Source of the DNA: Ignelater luminosus
Taxonomy: Eukaryota; Arthropoda; Insecta; Coleoptera; Elateridae
NCBI GenBank assembly: GCA_011009095.1
Contig: VTPC01004000.1
Coordinates: forward strand, 11,682 to 75,681
Direction: 5' to 3'
DNA: 64,000 nt
Below the pieces are notes generated by a model. That model saw nothing but the letters and a program-made list of their open reading frames with translations, did no database searches and was not told the origin of the DNA. Below are positions 1 to 11,167 of the stretch, piece after piece; within the stretch, counting starts at the first letter, position 1, and every line of letters begins with the position of its first letter. The translations under genes were made by a program, and so were the position numbers.

Positions 1-573
1 TTTTTTCTATACAAAATTGAAACGTCTATATTGAGCATTTGTAATGAAAGTTAACACAAGAACAAAATACCTGTATGTGTTACAATAAAATGGTAAATCT
101 ATAAATATCTACCCACTCGCCAATTGACTTTTATTAAAGATCGTTACTAACAATTCTTCTTGATCTATATGCTGTAAACATTATTAATTCATTAATAAAG
201 TTATTTAAAAAAGAAGTTAAGAAGTATTCAAACTTGATCTGGAATCTAGATGGTTATGACATCCAACGCCAGATAATATAGCGTAGTTTCAAATCCTAAC
301 CGTAGTAGGGAAGAAAACATTTAATTTAATTTAATTTAGAGCTTGTTTAAAGATCGGTTTTTTTTAAGAATCAATTCAGTAGTAATCCAATTCTTGTGTA
401 AAGATTTTTTTGCAGCGGTAGTTCGAGTTAGATGTAGTAGGTCAATTTTACGCTGGTATGGTAGTTACTGAAATACTGTGTATAACCTTAAAGTTTTGTG
501 TACTAAACGATTATCAGTTTTATCTGAAACTTGCAGGTAATATTTGTTGTTATAGAATTGACGAAATTAGCTA
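1..573. other. 5' flank of the zinc-finger/MADF gene
   Basis: No gene is seen here. The stretch is AT-rich with a short ATTTA-type microsatellite near 320-341. A GT near 537 and an AG at about 554 (tgttgttatag) could mark a short intron in the 5' untranslated region, because the first good ATG follows at 574. No promoter motif can be assigned with confidence. Confidence 0.3.
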
Positions 574-3499
574 ATGGGTACAGAAGAACCAAGCGATTCA
601 CATAAAGATACTAACAGAGATGCTAAAGTGTTTGATTCTAAAATGAAAAGTCAATCAAATGTTAAAACAGAATCGCCTTTTACAATTAGCGATCATGATT
701 ACAATGGCGGAAGAGAACTTTTAGCTTCAAGTCAGTCGTCTTCTGAGAATATCGATATCGATATTAAGAATGTGCAGGTGAAGAGTGAACTTGAAAGTGC
801 AAACAATGGTTATACAAATCACTCTTTACCTGTAAATCAAAAATTTACCAACACAGTATGCGCTGCTTGCCCAACAAAGTGTGAGGAACATGTAACCCCA
901 TTGAGAAATGCAAAGCGAAAAGCCTGTTTTGACATCCACATTAAACAAGAAGCAAATGATGTAAATAATGAAAACTGTAGCATACAAAGTGATTCGCTTC
1001 CTGTCAATCCTGACATGATAAAAATGGAAAATGGTTGCACAAATAGCGAATGCCATTCTCATACTCATTGTCTTCAAACGTTTAAGTGCAACAAATGTAG
1101 CTTGGTTTTTACTGAAAAGCAAATGTTTTCCATTCATTATAAACAGTGTACTTCTGAGATACCACTAGTGCCACTAACCAATAATATAAATGGTTTAATT
1201 TCACATCGCACTAGTTATGAAAGCAGGTAATTATCCATTATTGATTCATAACCGTAAAATATAGAAAATGTTAATAAGAATTTTTGAATTGGTTTTTTAA
1301 AGACTAAAAATGTATATTAATGCAGTTTTTGCACAATAAACATGCTGAGAAGCAAGAGGTAAAATTGCTCATTGCTTTAACCTGAATTTTAAAATGTACG
1401 TGATATGATGCAGAAGGTGCATTTAATTACTCAAACTAATGTTCTTGTATCGCAGGAATAGCTGGTTTTTTGTCAGTTCTGTAAATTCTTCTTAATTAAT
1501 AATTCTTAAATCTTTTGTTTTATAAAAAATAACTGAATTGACAGAAAAACCTGCTATTCCTGTGATACTAAAAGTATAGTTTTAGCGACAACTTAAACAA
1601 ACAAACCCATTTTGCTAATGTTCCGCCATATTTTTATATCCAAGGAACGGCAGAAATTAGTTGATATGTCATGCTAAGAACCAGTAACGCACTCATGTCA
1701 GCAATGCAATGTTAACTAGGAAATGCGTGCATGTAAGAGGTACATAGGTAAAGAACTTTGAGATGTCTGCTTATAAACCAGTTATTTCATATGAAGTATA
1801 TCGCTATCTTGTATAAATTGCATGTGTATAATCGTCCAGCCAGGTAGTATCAATAAGTGCAAGCTGTTTATATGCACTGCGGTTGAGTATATTGACAAAT
1901 TAACTATGCCATTCACTAAGTGATACCACTCTTTGTTTATAACCTATCTTTAAATAAAAAATGTGCACATGACGTCATATATGAGATTTTAAGATAACCT
2001 TGGAGATAAAACAAACCTGTTGATCTCTTTCTTATCAATTACAAATCATATTTTTGATTCTTTATAAATTATATAATTGTTATTAATAATTAGAAATTAA
2101 TGAAGGATGAAGAATATGGTTTATAATTGATAAGAAAGATAGATAGGTGTGTTGTACAGTCAACTCATAAATGTTTTACATTTTACCATTTAACTTCTCA
2201 TTCTGCATTTCATAGATAGTAATCGATTAACCAAAATTAATTTATTAAGTTAGTATTTATGGATTGCAAAGATTGTCATTGATTTTGACATTACATACCA
2301 AAATGTAAATCACTTTGCGACATTACTTTATGAGTTGACTGTGCCTCCAAAAACTGAACCGCTTTTCTTTACATAAACATCAATTCCAACACAACAACTT
2401 ATACCTAACCTCAAATACAAATGGCAGCAGAGAATGAAAGCATTTTTAAAAGCTGCATGAAATGCCAGAAGTAAACAAAACACTGATGGTTGCTGCCAAG
2501 TATCCAAGAATTTTATCATTAGAGTGCTACTACTTGCTGACTATTCCTGAACACAAGCAACGTAGCCTCACTATACTGATCACATTGAATGTTTGTAGCA
2601 CCATCTATAACTCATGACACTCCCAAGTAATGGACAGTGTATGAGATAGGATTTATTAATGTTTATATTATTTATTGTTGTTTGTTATGTTACAAAACTA
2701 ATCTCTCGTTTTTGTTTCATAAATTGCCTCATATAAAAAGTCGAGATTTGAAGAAATTCATAGAGAAAGTAAGAGAACATCCCTGCCTTTACAATGTAAA
2801 TAACAATGACTACATTAACAGCCAGTTAAAAAGTTTATTATGGACTGAACTTGCTTCTGAATTTAACTTTCTAGATGGTTTGTAATCAAGAAATTGTAAA
2901 ATAAATTCAATAAAACAGTGTAATGTCTGATTTTAGGGATAGCTGCCAAAGCAGCATGGAAGAAATTAGTTAATAACTTTGGTGAATTCTTAAAGCATCC
3001 ACAGATCAAAGGTAAACATTTCAAGTACCAGAAACAAATGGAATTTCTTTTGCCATATATAAACAGTGTCATTCATAATGAGCATTTGAATAATGAACAA
3101 ACAGAAACAGTTATGGTAGTATCTGATGATATGGACACAGATGATGTACACATTGTTCAACAACTTATGTCACCAGCCAAAAAACAAAGAGTAATGTCTT
3201 CAAGTGTAAATGAAGCATTAAATGCAAGTATTAGAAGTTCGCGAGAAACAAAAACACGAAGAAGATCCTCATCACAACCTCTGGATATGTTCTTTTTGTC
3301 AATGTGTGAAACAACCAAGAGTTTACCTACTCGTCTTCAGATTTTAGTAAAGAGAAAAGTATTTCAAGCTGTCATTGAAGCTGAAGAAGCAGCTACAACA
3401 ATGACTAATGATACTGCAAGCGATCAAGGTGCTTTTCCATATCGGACAAATTCAGTTACTGCTGTTGTTGATAATTCATCTTCCTCACAAGAAGATTAG
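574..3499 (+). CDS. Zinc-finger + MADF + BESS domain protein (three exons)
   Basis: Proposed exons are 574-1226, 2741-2877 and 2937-3499, giving 450 residues with all phases matching (AG|T, then G|GG). Exon 1 is acidic and low-complexity and ends with a C-x2-C-x12-H-x3-C finger (CNKC...IHYKQC, about residues 171-191). Exons 2 and 3 encode a MADF domain (LKKFIEKVREHPCLYNV, then AAWKKLVNNFGEF) followed by a basic linker and a BESS motif (DMFFLSMCETTKSLP...LVKRKVFQAV). MADF-BESS proteins are sequence-specific transcription regulators in insects; MADF binds DNA and BESS mediates protein contacts. The domains are seen directly. Joining exon 1 to the MADF exons is my inference from a good donor (AGCAG|gtaatt) and phase agreement across a 1.5-kb intron that carries repeats. 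If it is wrong, exon 1 belongs to a separate gene and the MADF part lacks a visible start. Confidence 0.6.
1448..1566. repeat. Hairpin-forming inverted repeat
   Basis: The arms at about 1448-1483 and 1531-1566 are near-perfect reverse complements (cgcaggaatagc against gctattcctgtg, and further inwards), with a loop of about 48 bases. Weaker symmetry extends a further 14 bases outwards. It lies in intron 1 of the zinc-finger/MADF model. It is probably a small foldback MITE; a hairpin RNA precursor is the alternative. Confidence 0.6.
1634..1944. mobile_element. MITE family A, copy 1
   Basis: This is a non-autonomous DNA element of about 311 bp with TIRs of about 25-30 bp. The right end reads tgataccactctttgttt, and the left end reads ccaaggaacggcag with some divergence. 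Copy 2 at 3821-4134 is the same family and shares the termini and internal blocks (gttgatatgtcatg, and later agtatcaataa). There is no coding capacity. The target duplication is unclear; TA or TTATAA are possible. Confidence 0.65.
2397..2563 (+). repeat. SINE-like dispersed repeat, copy 1
   Basis: This is one of three dispersed, similarly oriented copies in the window (also 22523-22705 and 33660-33820). Shared blocks are cctaacctcaaatacaaa at the left, cactgatggttgctgcc in the middle and cctgaacacaagca at the right. There are no TIRs and no ORF. A short retroposon is the simplest reading, but no pol III A/B boxes or poly(A) tail were confirmed. Confidence 0.55.
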
Positions 3500-3820
3500 G
3501 TTATATGTAGATTTATTGTAACTCAGAATGTATGTTGTTTGTGATAACGCGTTTTTAATGTTTTAAGGTTTTATATTTAGTTAAGTAAAATGATGTATGC
3601 AAGTAAATTACGTTGACAGTATAATTAATTAGTTTTATTTTACAGTTACTAGTGATACAGTTTTATAAACACCAAAAATTAAAAATAATAAGACATACAA
3701 ATATTTTTTTCTACGGTAGTTTAAAAACTGATTCATTATTTATAGATTTTTAGTTCAGAAAGTGACTGTTTATTCTGTTGCATGCAATAAATTTTTATTG
3801 CACGTTGCTAATAACAACCA

Positions 3821-4134
3821 GTTATAAACAAGGAGCGGTATCAGTTAGTTGATGTGTCATGAAAAGAATCGGTGGCGTGATTGTGCCAGCGGTGGAGCAT
3901 TTACCAAGTATTATATCAATGTTCGTACATATGCATATAATAAAACGAAAATGTGTTGCACCACTGGCCTGCATTTATCTTGCAGAAAATACGTTACTGT
4001 CTTACGTGAATTGCACATGTTTAATCGTCGGCCTAAGTAATATCAATAAACTCCACGTGTTTAAAGGCATTGCGGTCACGTATACGGACAACTTTATTGG
4101 ACCATCAACTATTTGATACCGCTCCTTGGTTATA
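3821..4134. mobile_element. MITE family A, copy 2
   Basis: This is the better-preserved copy of family A. The left end ataaacaaggagcggtatca is matched by the reverse complement of the right end (tgataccgctccttggttat), and the inverted identity runs on into gttagttga. The length is about 314 bp. It sits about 320 bp downstream of the MADF/BESS stop codon. Translated frames inside it are not conserved with copy 1, so they are not genes. Confidence 0.75.
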
Positions 4135-4596
4135 AAATGAATACTACAAAAATGATGTTATTGTTTTGATTATAAAATCTTGCAATTGTAGCTTTTATAT
4201 TTGCATTTATATTTATTGTGTAACTAAGAAAGTTAATGCGTTGTTATGAAAACCGAATACATGTTATCTCAGATGCATAATGTGGAAATTAAATGTTGGC
4301 ACAGCTATTACTGAATTCAAAAAGCAAGAGAGAACATTTTATTGAATAATCATGGAAAAGGCAGATGTTGCATGCGATAAACAGTCATTTTTTGCACTTG
4401 TTTCATAAACTATTATTAAATAGTATTGTGCTGTGGAATTAAAATATGTAGCAAATTTCTGCGACATAGTATTACTAGTTGTTTGTAAGTCCATATAGTC
4501 AAACAAATTGCTATAAATGTAATAAATTCTTACAGCAAACTGCCCTTATCGAGAACAAATTACTATCTGATGTAATATTGAAAGTACTTTAGATAC

Positions 4597-5691
4597 CAGT
4601 GTTGGCTGCAGATAATTTCAGATTTATCTAGATATAGATAATAAATGATTGTTAAAAAATGGATAAATTATGTGTTAATTATCTAGATTATAGACAAATA
4701 AAAAGTAGTTAATAATGCAAAAATCAGAAATAGCCTTATTCATGCCAAAACTTGGATCTTTCATTAAACTGCAAGGATGCACATGTATTCCTTGTGCTTG
4801 CGCTAAATTGGGAAACAACCAATTACAATGTCATCATTAACACAGCATAGAGCCTTACGGAATCAGTAGTTTCACTTGTTGTCGGCGACTTTGATCTTTG
4901 TGTCCAAAATTTTTACTGCACATTGTCACCATGCGCAGCCCGCATAGGCGTACGAAGCGTCAGTGCGGTTTTTGCAAGATTCAACACAACAATTGTACGC
5001 CACTGTTTACTGAATCTTGTTCAGTGCGCAGTCACCACGTGTCGAAAACCACATAACAAAATTTTTATCTAAGTGAAACTACTGATTCTGTATAAGCTCT
5101 ATGCTGTGTCATTAATAAGAAAGTTAGTCACAAGGAGAGAAAAATTAGAATATTACCAAACTTAAGAAATAAAATTAGGTACTGAAATATGGAAAAAACA
5201 ACAATTGAAAAATTATAATTGCGAAATGAAAAAGTTGAACCAAATAATCTATTATCTAACATAATTTTTTTTATCTAATCTGGTGCAAAATCTGCAATGC
5301 ATTTTTTATTATAGAATTCGGACTAGGCCATGGCTTACAATTTCTATAGCAGTGTATATGACATTATTGATGCTGTTCTCACTAAAAAAGTTACCAGTGC
5401 AGGCCATCCATTGCATATTTTTTGTACACTGTAAAAATGAACTTAAACTCCAGCCTACTCTACATTTTATTAAAAAAACTGCACTGTACATTAAATGATG
5501 CAAATTATAAAATGACTACAATTATACAATACTTTACAGTCAAATCATTGTAAAGCTCTTTATTAATCCGAAACACGAAATGTCACTTACAATGTTCATT
5601 ATTACATGCGAGTTACAAAAAGGATGGTTTAAAAATATATATAGATAAACTAATGGATAAACGGCTTTTATCTAGATGAAGCCCAACACTA
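4597..5691. mobile_element. Old non-autonomous hAT-like element carrying a nested MITE
   Basis: Termini are CAGTGTTGG at 4597 and CCAACACTA ending at 5691. Flanks ttagatac and ttagtaac match at 6 of 8 positions, consistent with a decayed 8-bp hAT target duplication. The ends are rich in ATCTAGAT/TTATCTA motifs, which may be subterminal transposase sites. No transposase is recognisable. The MITE at 4841-5108 lies inside it. Confidence 0.5.
4841..5108. mobile_element. MITE with about 45-bp TIRs nested in the hAT-like element
   Basis: The left arm begins CACAGCATAGAGC and continues to agaatcagtagtttcact-type sequence. The right arm (about 5065-5108) is its reverse complement ending GCTCTATGCTGTG. 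The direct repeat TCATTAA flanks both sides (4834-4840 and 5109-5115). The core is unusually GC- and CpG-rich for the region. There is no ORF. The superfamily is not assignable from the ends alone. Confidence 0.65.
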
Positions 5692-6342
5692 TTAGTAACC
5701 ATTAGGCAGTGATTTGACCAGTGAAAATTCTGTAGCTATCAGTAATAGAAATAGATTTATAAAAACTGAATTTACACAGAATTTGTAGTACAATTTAAGT
5801 TTAGGTTAGGTTTTCGACCTTTGAAATGTCATTATCTGACATTTTATATTAGCATTCTGAAAACATTCCAAATCAAGTGGCATGCGACCTTCGATGCGTA
5901 AAAGACAGATTTTAGCCGGGCGGCCCTAAATGCGTGATTTTTACAATTTTCTATCTCTTTCTTGCGCAGTAAGCTCCTCCTTTTGCGCATTTCGCGTACC
6001 ACGAGATTTGGAAACCACTCTAGTATGAAATGACAGGTTTGTTCGTCTGGCTTGTGATAAGTTGTACCGTTGTACTTAGTTCAAGTTAGTGACGTCACAA
6101 GAACAAGTTGAGCCGAACAAAGAGCATGTTTGCAACGAACGCTTTCATTACATGTTAGCACAGTCGGAAACAAACGCGAGTTGGCTGGTAGTACGCGTTT
6201 ATATAATAGATGTCACGACGGTCAAACGCAGCGCGAGGTTACCGGCATATAGTAATTGAGGTTAAACCAGTGTCGTACACGTTTTCTGTGCACGTTTTCA
6301 TAGTTTTATATATTTATTTAGCGCTGGTGAATTTTTACAAAT

Positions 6343-7315
6343 ATGTCTTTGAGGAGCATTTGTATGGTGAAAGGGTGCCGTGCAAACAACGAAACGTTTA
6401 ATGTACATTTTTTTAAAGTTCTCAAGAATAAACACAAAAGTAAGGAACAAAAGTTTTGTTACTTCCGATTAACTATAATGATGATGATAAATATTGTAGA
6501 TATGAAGAATGGGCATGTTTTAGCGGAGTCTATGATGTGTACCAAAATAACTTAGATGTGTTGCTGCAAAGTTCATATTATAAGATCTGCTCAGCACATT
6601 TTGAAGACCATCTCATTAAAGGTAGAAATAAGAAATGTCTTACTGCAAATGCGATATCAACAATAATAACCCAGCAAGCAGCAGAACAAGATACAAGTCA
6701 GGTGCTGTTAGGTATGCATATTGAATAAGCTTTTAATAAATAGCGTAGTAGTATTTACTATTTTGACTCATCTAACAAAGACTGTTAAGTAATTCATTAT
6801 TTATACTTTTGAAATAATCACAAATATATATTTATATCATTACTAAAATTCATTAAATTGCAAGAAAGATATTATAGTATCCCTATTTAAGAATTTTTTA
6901 GTACTTTAATTTTCTATTTTATTATAGAGATAAACGATATTTCAAATGATATAATTTAAATGAAACAAATTTAAAGCTATTTCTAAATTTAATAAACAAA
7001 CAGGTGTTGGTTTAAAGTAAGACTATAATGTTTGCTTGTATTGACTCTGTTAATGTTTTCTTACAAATTTCATGTTTAACAGATTCTGATGTGTATATAC
7101 AAGTACCACCTACAACAGAACCTCTTGATCTTGCGGCAATGCCTAATATGTTTTCATCACCCTCTCAGTGTATCCAAACCTCAAAGTCATTGAGTGAGAG
7201 GACACCGAGAAAAAAAGCATTGCAGCTTAAGATTAGTTCATTACAACAAGTTCGGTTATTGAGGAAACAGCTGCAGATTGCTAATCAACCACTGCAAGAA
7301 TATTTTCAACACTAG
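6343..7315 (+). CDS. THAP-domain protein with C-terminal coiled coil
   Basis: The exon model is 6343-6439, 6508-6711 and 7083-7315, giving 534 bp and 177 residues. Without the first, 68-bp intron (gtaagg...gaag) the THAP domain appears frameshifted. With it, the zinc-binding pattern is restored: CMVKGC (C-x4-C) near the start, HFFKVLKNKHKKW carrying the conserved Trp, then ICSAHF (C-x2-H) and the closing LTANAISTI block that stands for the family's AVPT box. THAP domains bind DNA through a zinc-coordinating fold and are shared by host regulators and P-type transposases. Exon 3 has the PRKKALQLKISSLQ basic/coiled-coil segment seen after THAP in many members. No transposase catalytic domain follows, so this is a short host THAP gene or a domesticated transposase N-terminus. 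Upstream sequence (5940-6210) is CpG-richer and promoter-like. The splice sites are inferred. Confidence 0.6.
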
Positions 7316-8405
7316 CACTATTGATATGATTTTGATTTTTAAATTGAACTTTCACAGAGAACAAATCTGTCAAGACAAAACAGAATCTAAATTAGTTCCA
7401 ACAGCTCTAACAAAGTATCAGAAATTCATATATAATGTGGTTTGTGGGAAAGTAAGCCATTTCAAATCATAACAAGTTAATTATGTCAATGGATATAAAA
7501 ACTACAAATTGAAATTCAGCATTTCATTCCTGGATTATTTAGTAATTAGTTTAAAAACATAAAATATTTTCAACCTGTACAATAAGTTAATTATTATAGT
7601 TAGCAGTTGTATCATATTGAATGTAATTTTGTCTTATTTAAATTTTGTAAAACAAGAGAAATAATATTAATGTAATTGTCGATAAAAAAACAATAGTTGT
7701 ACATATTAAATGTATAAATAAAAAACATTTGTAGCAAAATAATTTTTTTTATAAGTAATATGAAAACAACCAAGTTATTTATTGATTTATTTAAATGTAA
7801 CCATTGAAGATAGATATTTGAGTACAAGAACAATAATGTGTATCTAAAATGTATTGTGATAAATTCGATTTCTTTGGATATTTGTGCATGATTTACATCC
7901 TCTTCTTTAATATAATACAATGCCATTATAAATTTGGTAAAATGAAATTTAATAGCAAATTGTAGCCTTTCTGGTAATTCATAATGTCCATATATAAATC
8001 TACGTACGCCACTGATACAAGCGCAGCGCCACTAGTTCGAAATATCGGTACTACCAGCCAGCTCTTAGTTCAAGGTCACCGGCCGACGCGGCGTTTGAAA
8101 AGAACAAAGGATTTTTAAAGAGTTGGCTTACTTGTCAATATCTATACGCTGGTTTAAACACCGACGTCATATTGGCTAGACCGGGCTTCCGACCTTGAAG
8201 GTGCTTTTACTGCTCGGGAGATTTGGGGATTGGTGTTATTGGCTGTCGCGAGTCACGTGACAACTTCCCCTCATTTAGTGGGATGCAGAATCTCGATATC
8301 CATAAAGGTACCTTTACTGCTCGGGAGAATTGAAAAATTGGCGAAAAGGGAGAGGGTAAAAAGTTAACGTGACCTTGGGAAATATCCTAGTTTTAAGTTC
8401 TACCG

Positions 8406-8898
8406 TTTTACTGCTCTGGGTATTTGGGTATTTAGATATTTGAGAATTATCAAATGTCAGAATTTACTTAGCCTCAAATATTATATTTGCAACATGAGGG
8501 CTGATGAGGATTTACTATTTATGTTGTTATGGAGACAATGCATTAAATACAAAATAGCAAAAAATAAAAATGGAAAAAGAAAGTTAAGAGCTCATAGTGC
8601 AGGATAACATAATAATTATTATACAGTTATCAGCATAATACTGTGTTTATTACTGTATGTATATTTTAACAATACATCCAGACGCCGTTGTCTTTAAAAG
8701 TGGCAATAAATACTGAAATTTAAACGTTGCATAATCGAAGTGCTACTGTTAAAAGTGACGTCGACCTTTTTAAACTTCAACGCTAACGGCTTAATTGATC
8801 CCATTTTACTGCTCTGGGTATTCAGATATTTAGATATTTGAGAATTATCAAAAATCAGAATTTACTCAACCTCAAATATTATATTTGCAACATGAAGT
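8406..8898 (+). repeat. Pair of about 93-bp direct repeats
   Basis: The blocks at 8406-8498 and about 8803-8896 share a long, nearly identical string: ttttactgctctggg, then tttagatatttgagaat, then cctcaaatattatatttgc. Two shorter relatives of the first motif lie upstream at about 8204 and 8309 (tttactgctcgggaga). The repeated unit suggests a degraded element with internal repeats. No TIRs were found. Confidence 0.6.
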
Positions 8899-10192
8899 AA
8901 AAAACCACTTCAATGATCTTTTTAATCACAAACTTATTTAAAAAAAAGTTTAAGTAAGGACCATAAGGCAGGACTCTCACAGACCTCCGATCGCCTTCGA
9001 TAATCTTCGATAGACAACTATTAACCGCTGACCGAAAGAGGACGATTAGAGCTTATCGAAGGAGTTCTACAACCTCTCTCACTAAGCTTCTTGTAGGGCA
9101 AACAAAATTTTGAATTTGCCGCTATTTTCCTGTAATTAAATAACCTCATATGAACCTCAGAAAGTGTTTAATTCTGGTCATGATTTTGGCATTGTTTATA
9201 AAGTAATACATAAACAATAACAGTCATCATCATAATCATAATAGTAAGAAAATGAATATTTGCCAACACATCCAGCTTCAGCTGTAAAACAATTCAAGAT
9301 TTCGAACGGTCAACAAATCGCCCGGGGTCTGTTTACATCCTCGAGATGACCAGCTTTAAAACTATATTACGTGTTTTATTTATGGAAATCCTCAACATTG
9401 CATAATCGCAATTTTTGACTTCAAAAAGGGGTCTAATACGGTTATAAAAGAACCGTATTACGTTTATATGCTGTAATAAGGAATTCCTTGGGATTTCCCG
9501 CAACATTACGGCTTTTAAAAAAAATAAACAAATCCTTGTTTCGATGTTACAACGGACTGTGTTCCACTCCGAAGGTTCCAAATATTCTTTTAAAAACCTA
9601 TTTTATATAATAAATGTGTAATATGACTATCAGCGTTCCCCCATTATTTGTTTTTAGCTGTATATCACTGCTCGCAGGTAATAACAATAACAAATCAACA
9701 TAACCTAGCACATAAGCTGTTTTTAAAAATCTGATTTCTTTTTCCGATGCGGGTGTGCATGCGCACTACGTTCATTCTATTATCTTCTTAGATCAAGATG
9801 AGTTAAATTTCAAACATGTTTAAAACGATGGGCCGGTGTAAGCCAACCCAAGACGATCGATTACGACCGCCGCCGACCCACCTCTATTAAGGATATTTTA
9901 AAGGTAGCTGCCAAAGTTGTTGCCAATGTCGCCAACAGTATATTATAAATACATAAAAGATTTAGATTCCAGAGATCAAGAACACATCAAAGTTATTAGT
10001 TATAAAATATTGGTACCACTGAAAATCGCTCTAATGCGCAGGCCTAGTATACAAACTTGGCTGAATAATAGGATGGAACCTAGTTTTAAATCTAGAATCT
10101 AGCATGAAAACTTGGAAGCGATTGTTCTGATTTACATTATCCAAGTCGAGCTAGTTTTGAATTTAGTTGAAGTTCTAGACGAAAAAAAGTAT

Positions 10193-10241
10193 AATGTAAA
10201 ACAGCTTTAATGTAAAACAGCTTTAATGTAAAACGGCCTTT
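10193..10241 (+). repeat. Tandem repeat, 17-bp unit, about 3 copies
   Basis: The unit taatgtaaaacagcttt is repeated about three times; the last copy has diverged (aaaacggccttt). This is a simple minisatellite. Confidence 0.7.
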
Positions 10242-11167
10242 ACTGCACGCCCGGTCTATCCATATGACGTCGGTGGATTTAAAGTCTTTTCGTTTTTATT
10301 TTAACTTTTGCAGTAGCATTTAACATGTGATGTTCTTGAATTGTGTAGGTTTTTTTGTATAGTGTAATTAATTATAGACTCATATCAACTGATATTAATA
10401 TACATAATTTAAAAAATGATTCACAAGATCGCGCCTTTTTCAAAATAAAAAAACGCATGTGACGTTTTTATTTTTATTCTGCTAAATATTGCCAACATAT
10501 TAAAAACCTTATTAAACCATAAAACCCTAAAAAAGCTGGCAGCACGCACAGTGTGAATAGGTCCATGCTTCTTCACGTTCTTCACGCAGCTTCAACGAAA
10601 TGCAGAAGAAACGCACGCAATAGTTGCATGCGTGAGCACGCACGTGGCACGCATCAAAGATTAGGGAGGGGTAAGATAGGAAACGGCCATAAGAACTATA
10701 TAGGAAAAAACGACCAGATTTTAAGCGTTAGTTAACATTTGAGGCACCATCATTTATGGGAGCGCCACGTGCAATAGCACGGAAATCTACCGGGAAATCT
10801 AAATCTACGCGGATTTGGTCATCGGCGGTATTGTATTTACAAATCCAACGATCTTCAGTAAATAATTTAACTTATATAATTATAGAATAAAATGTAATTA
10901 ATGATCTGCAAATCAAATTATTTATTACAGGAATGATTTACATACAAATCTGTATAACTAATAATTTTTGAAAAATATAATCTTGAAAAAATAAATTTAT
11001 AATTTACACTTAAGGACACCTTCTCTCTTTATAAAGATTATCAGTACACCAATACAGACTAAATAAACTTGAAAAAGGTAACTCTTTATTAATTAAAAAC
11101 ATTGCTTAAATAAAAGAAATACATTAATTAACTTAAATAACAAGCCATTTACATATATCTATAATTT

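Larger units (their letters stand above)
7316..10654. other. Intergenic region with direct repeats, no gene seen
   Basis: The region is AT-rich to about 7950, then has a higher-GC stretch (8020-8300). Four occurrences of a TTTACTGCTC(G/T)GG motif lie near 8204, 8309, 8407 and 8807. A 17-bp tandem repeat lies at 10193-10241. A cluster of GCACGCA motifs (10540-10654) is the target of the P-like insertion. Short ORFs here show no domain or family resemblance. Confidence 0.4.

Noticed and set aside
826-1137. Antisense ORFs under the zinc-finger exon
   Set aside because: They are shadows of the conserved plus-strand exon with no domain similarity.
3849-4116. Two plus-strand ORFs of 63 and 85 codons
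   Set aside because: They lie inside MITE family A copy 2 and the frame is not kept in copy 1.
6343-6728. Frameshifted THAP pseudogene
   Set aside because: A 68-bp GT-AG intron (6440-6507) restores the frame and puts the conserved Trp in place, so a spliced gene is the better reading.
7612-7926. 104-codon minus-strand ORF
   Set aside because: Low-complexity I/L/Y/N-rich translation of AT-rich DNA, without similarity or splice context.
10193-10241. CRISPR-like array
   Set aside because: It is a three-unit tandem minisatellite without spacers in a eukaryotic genome.
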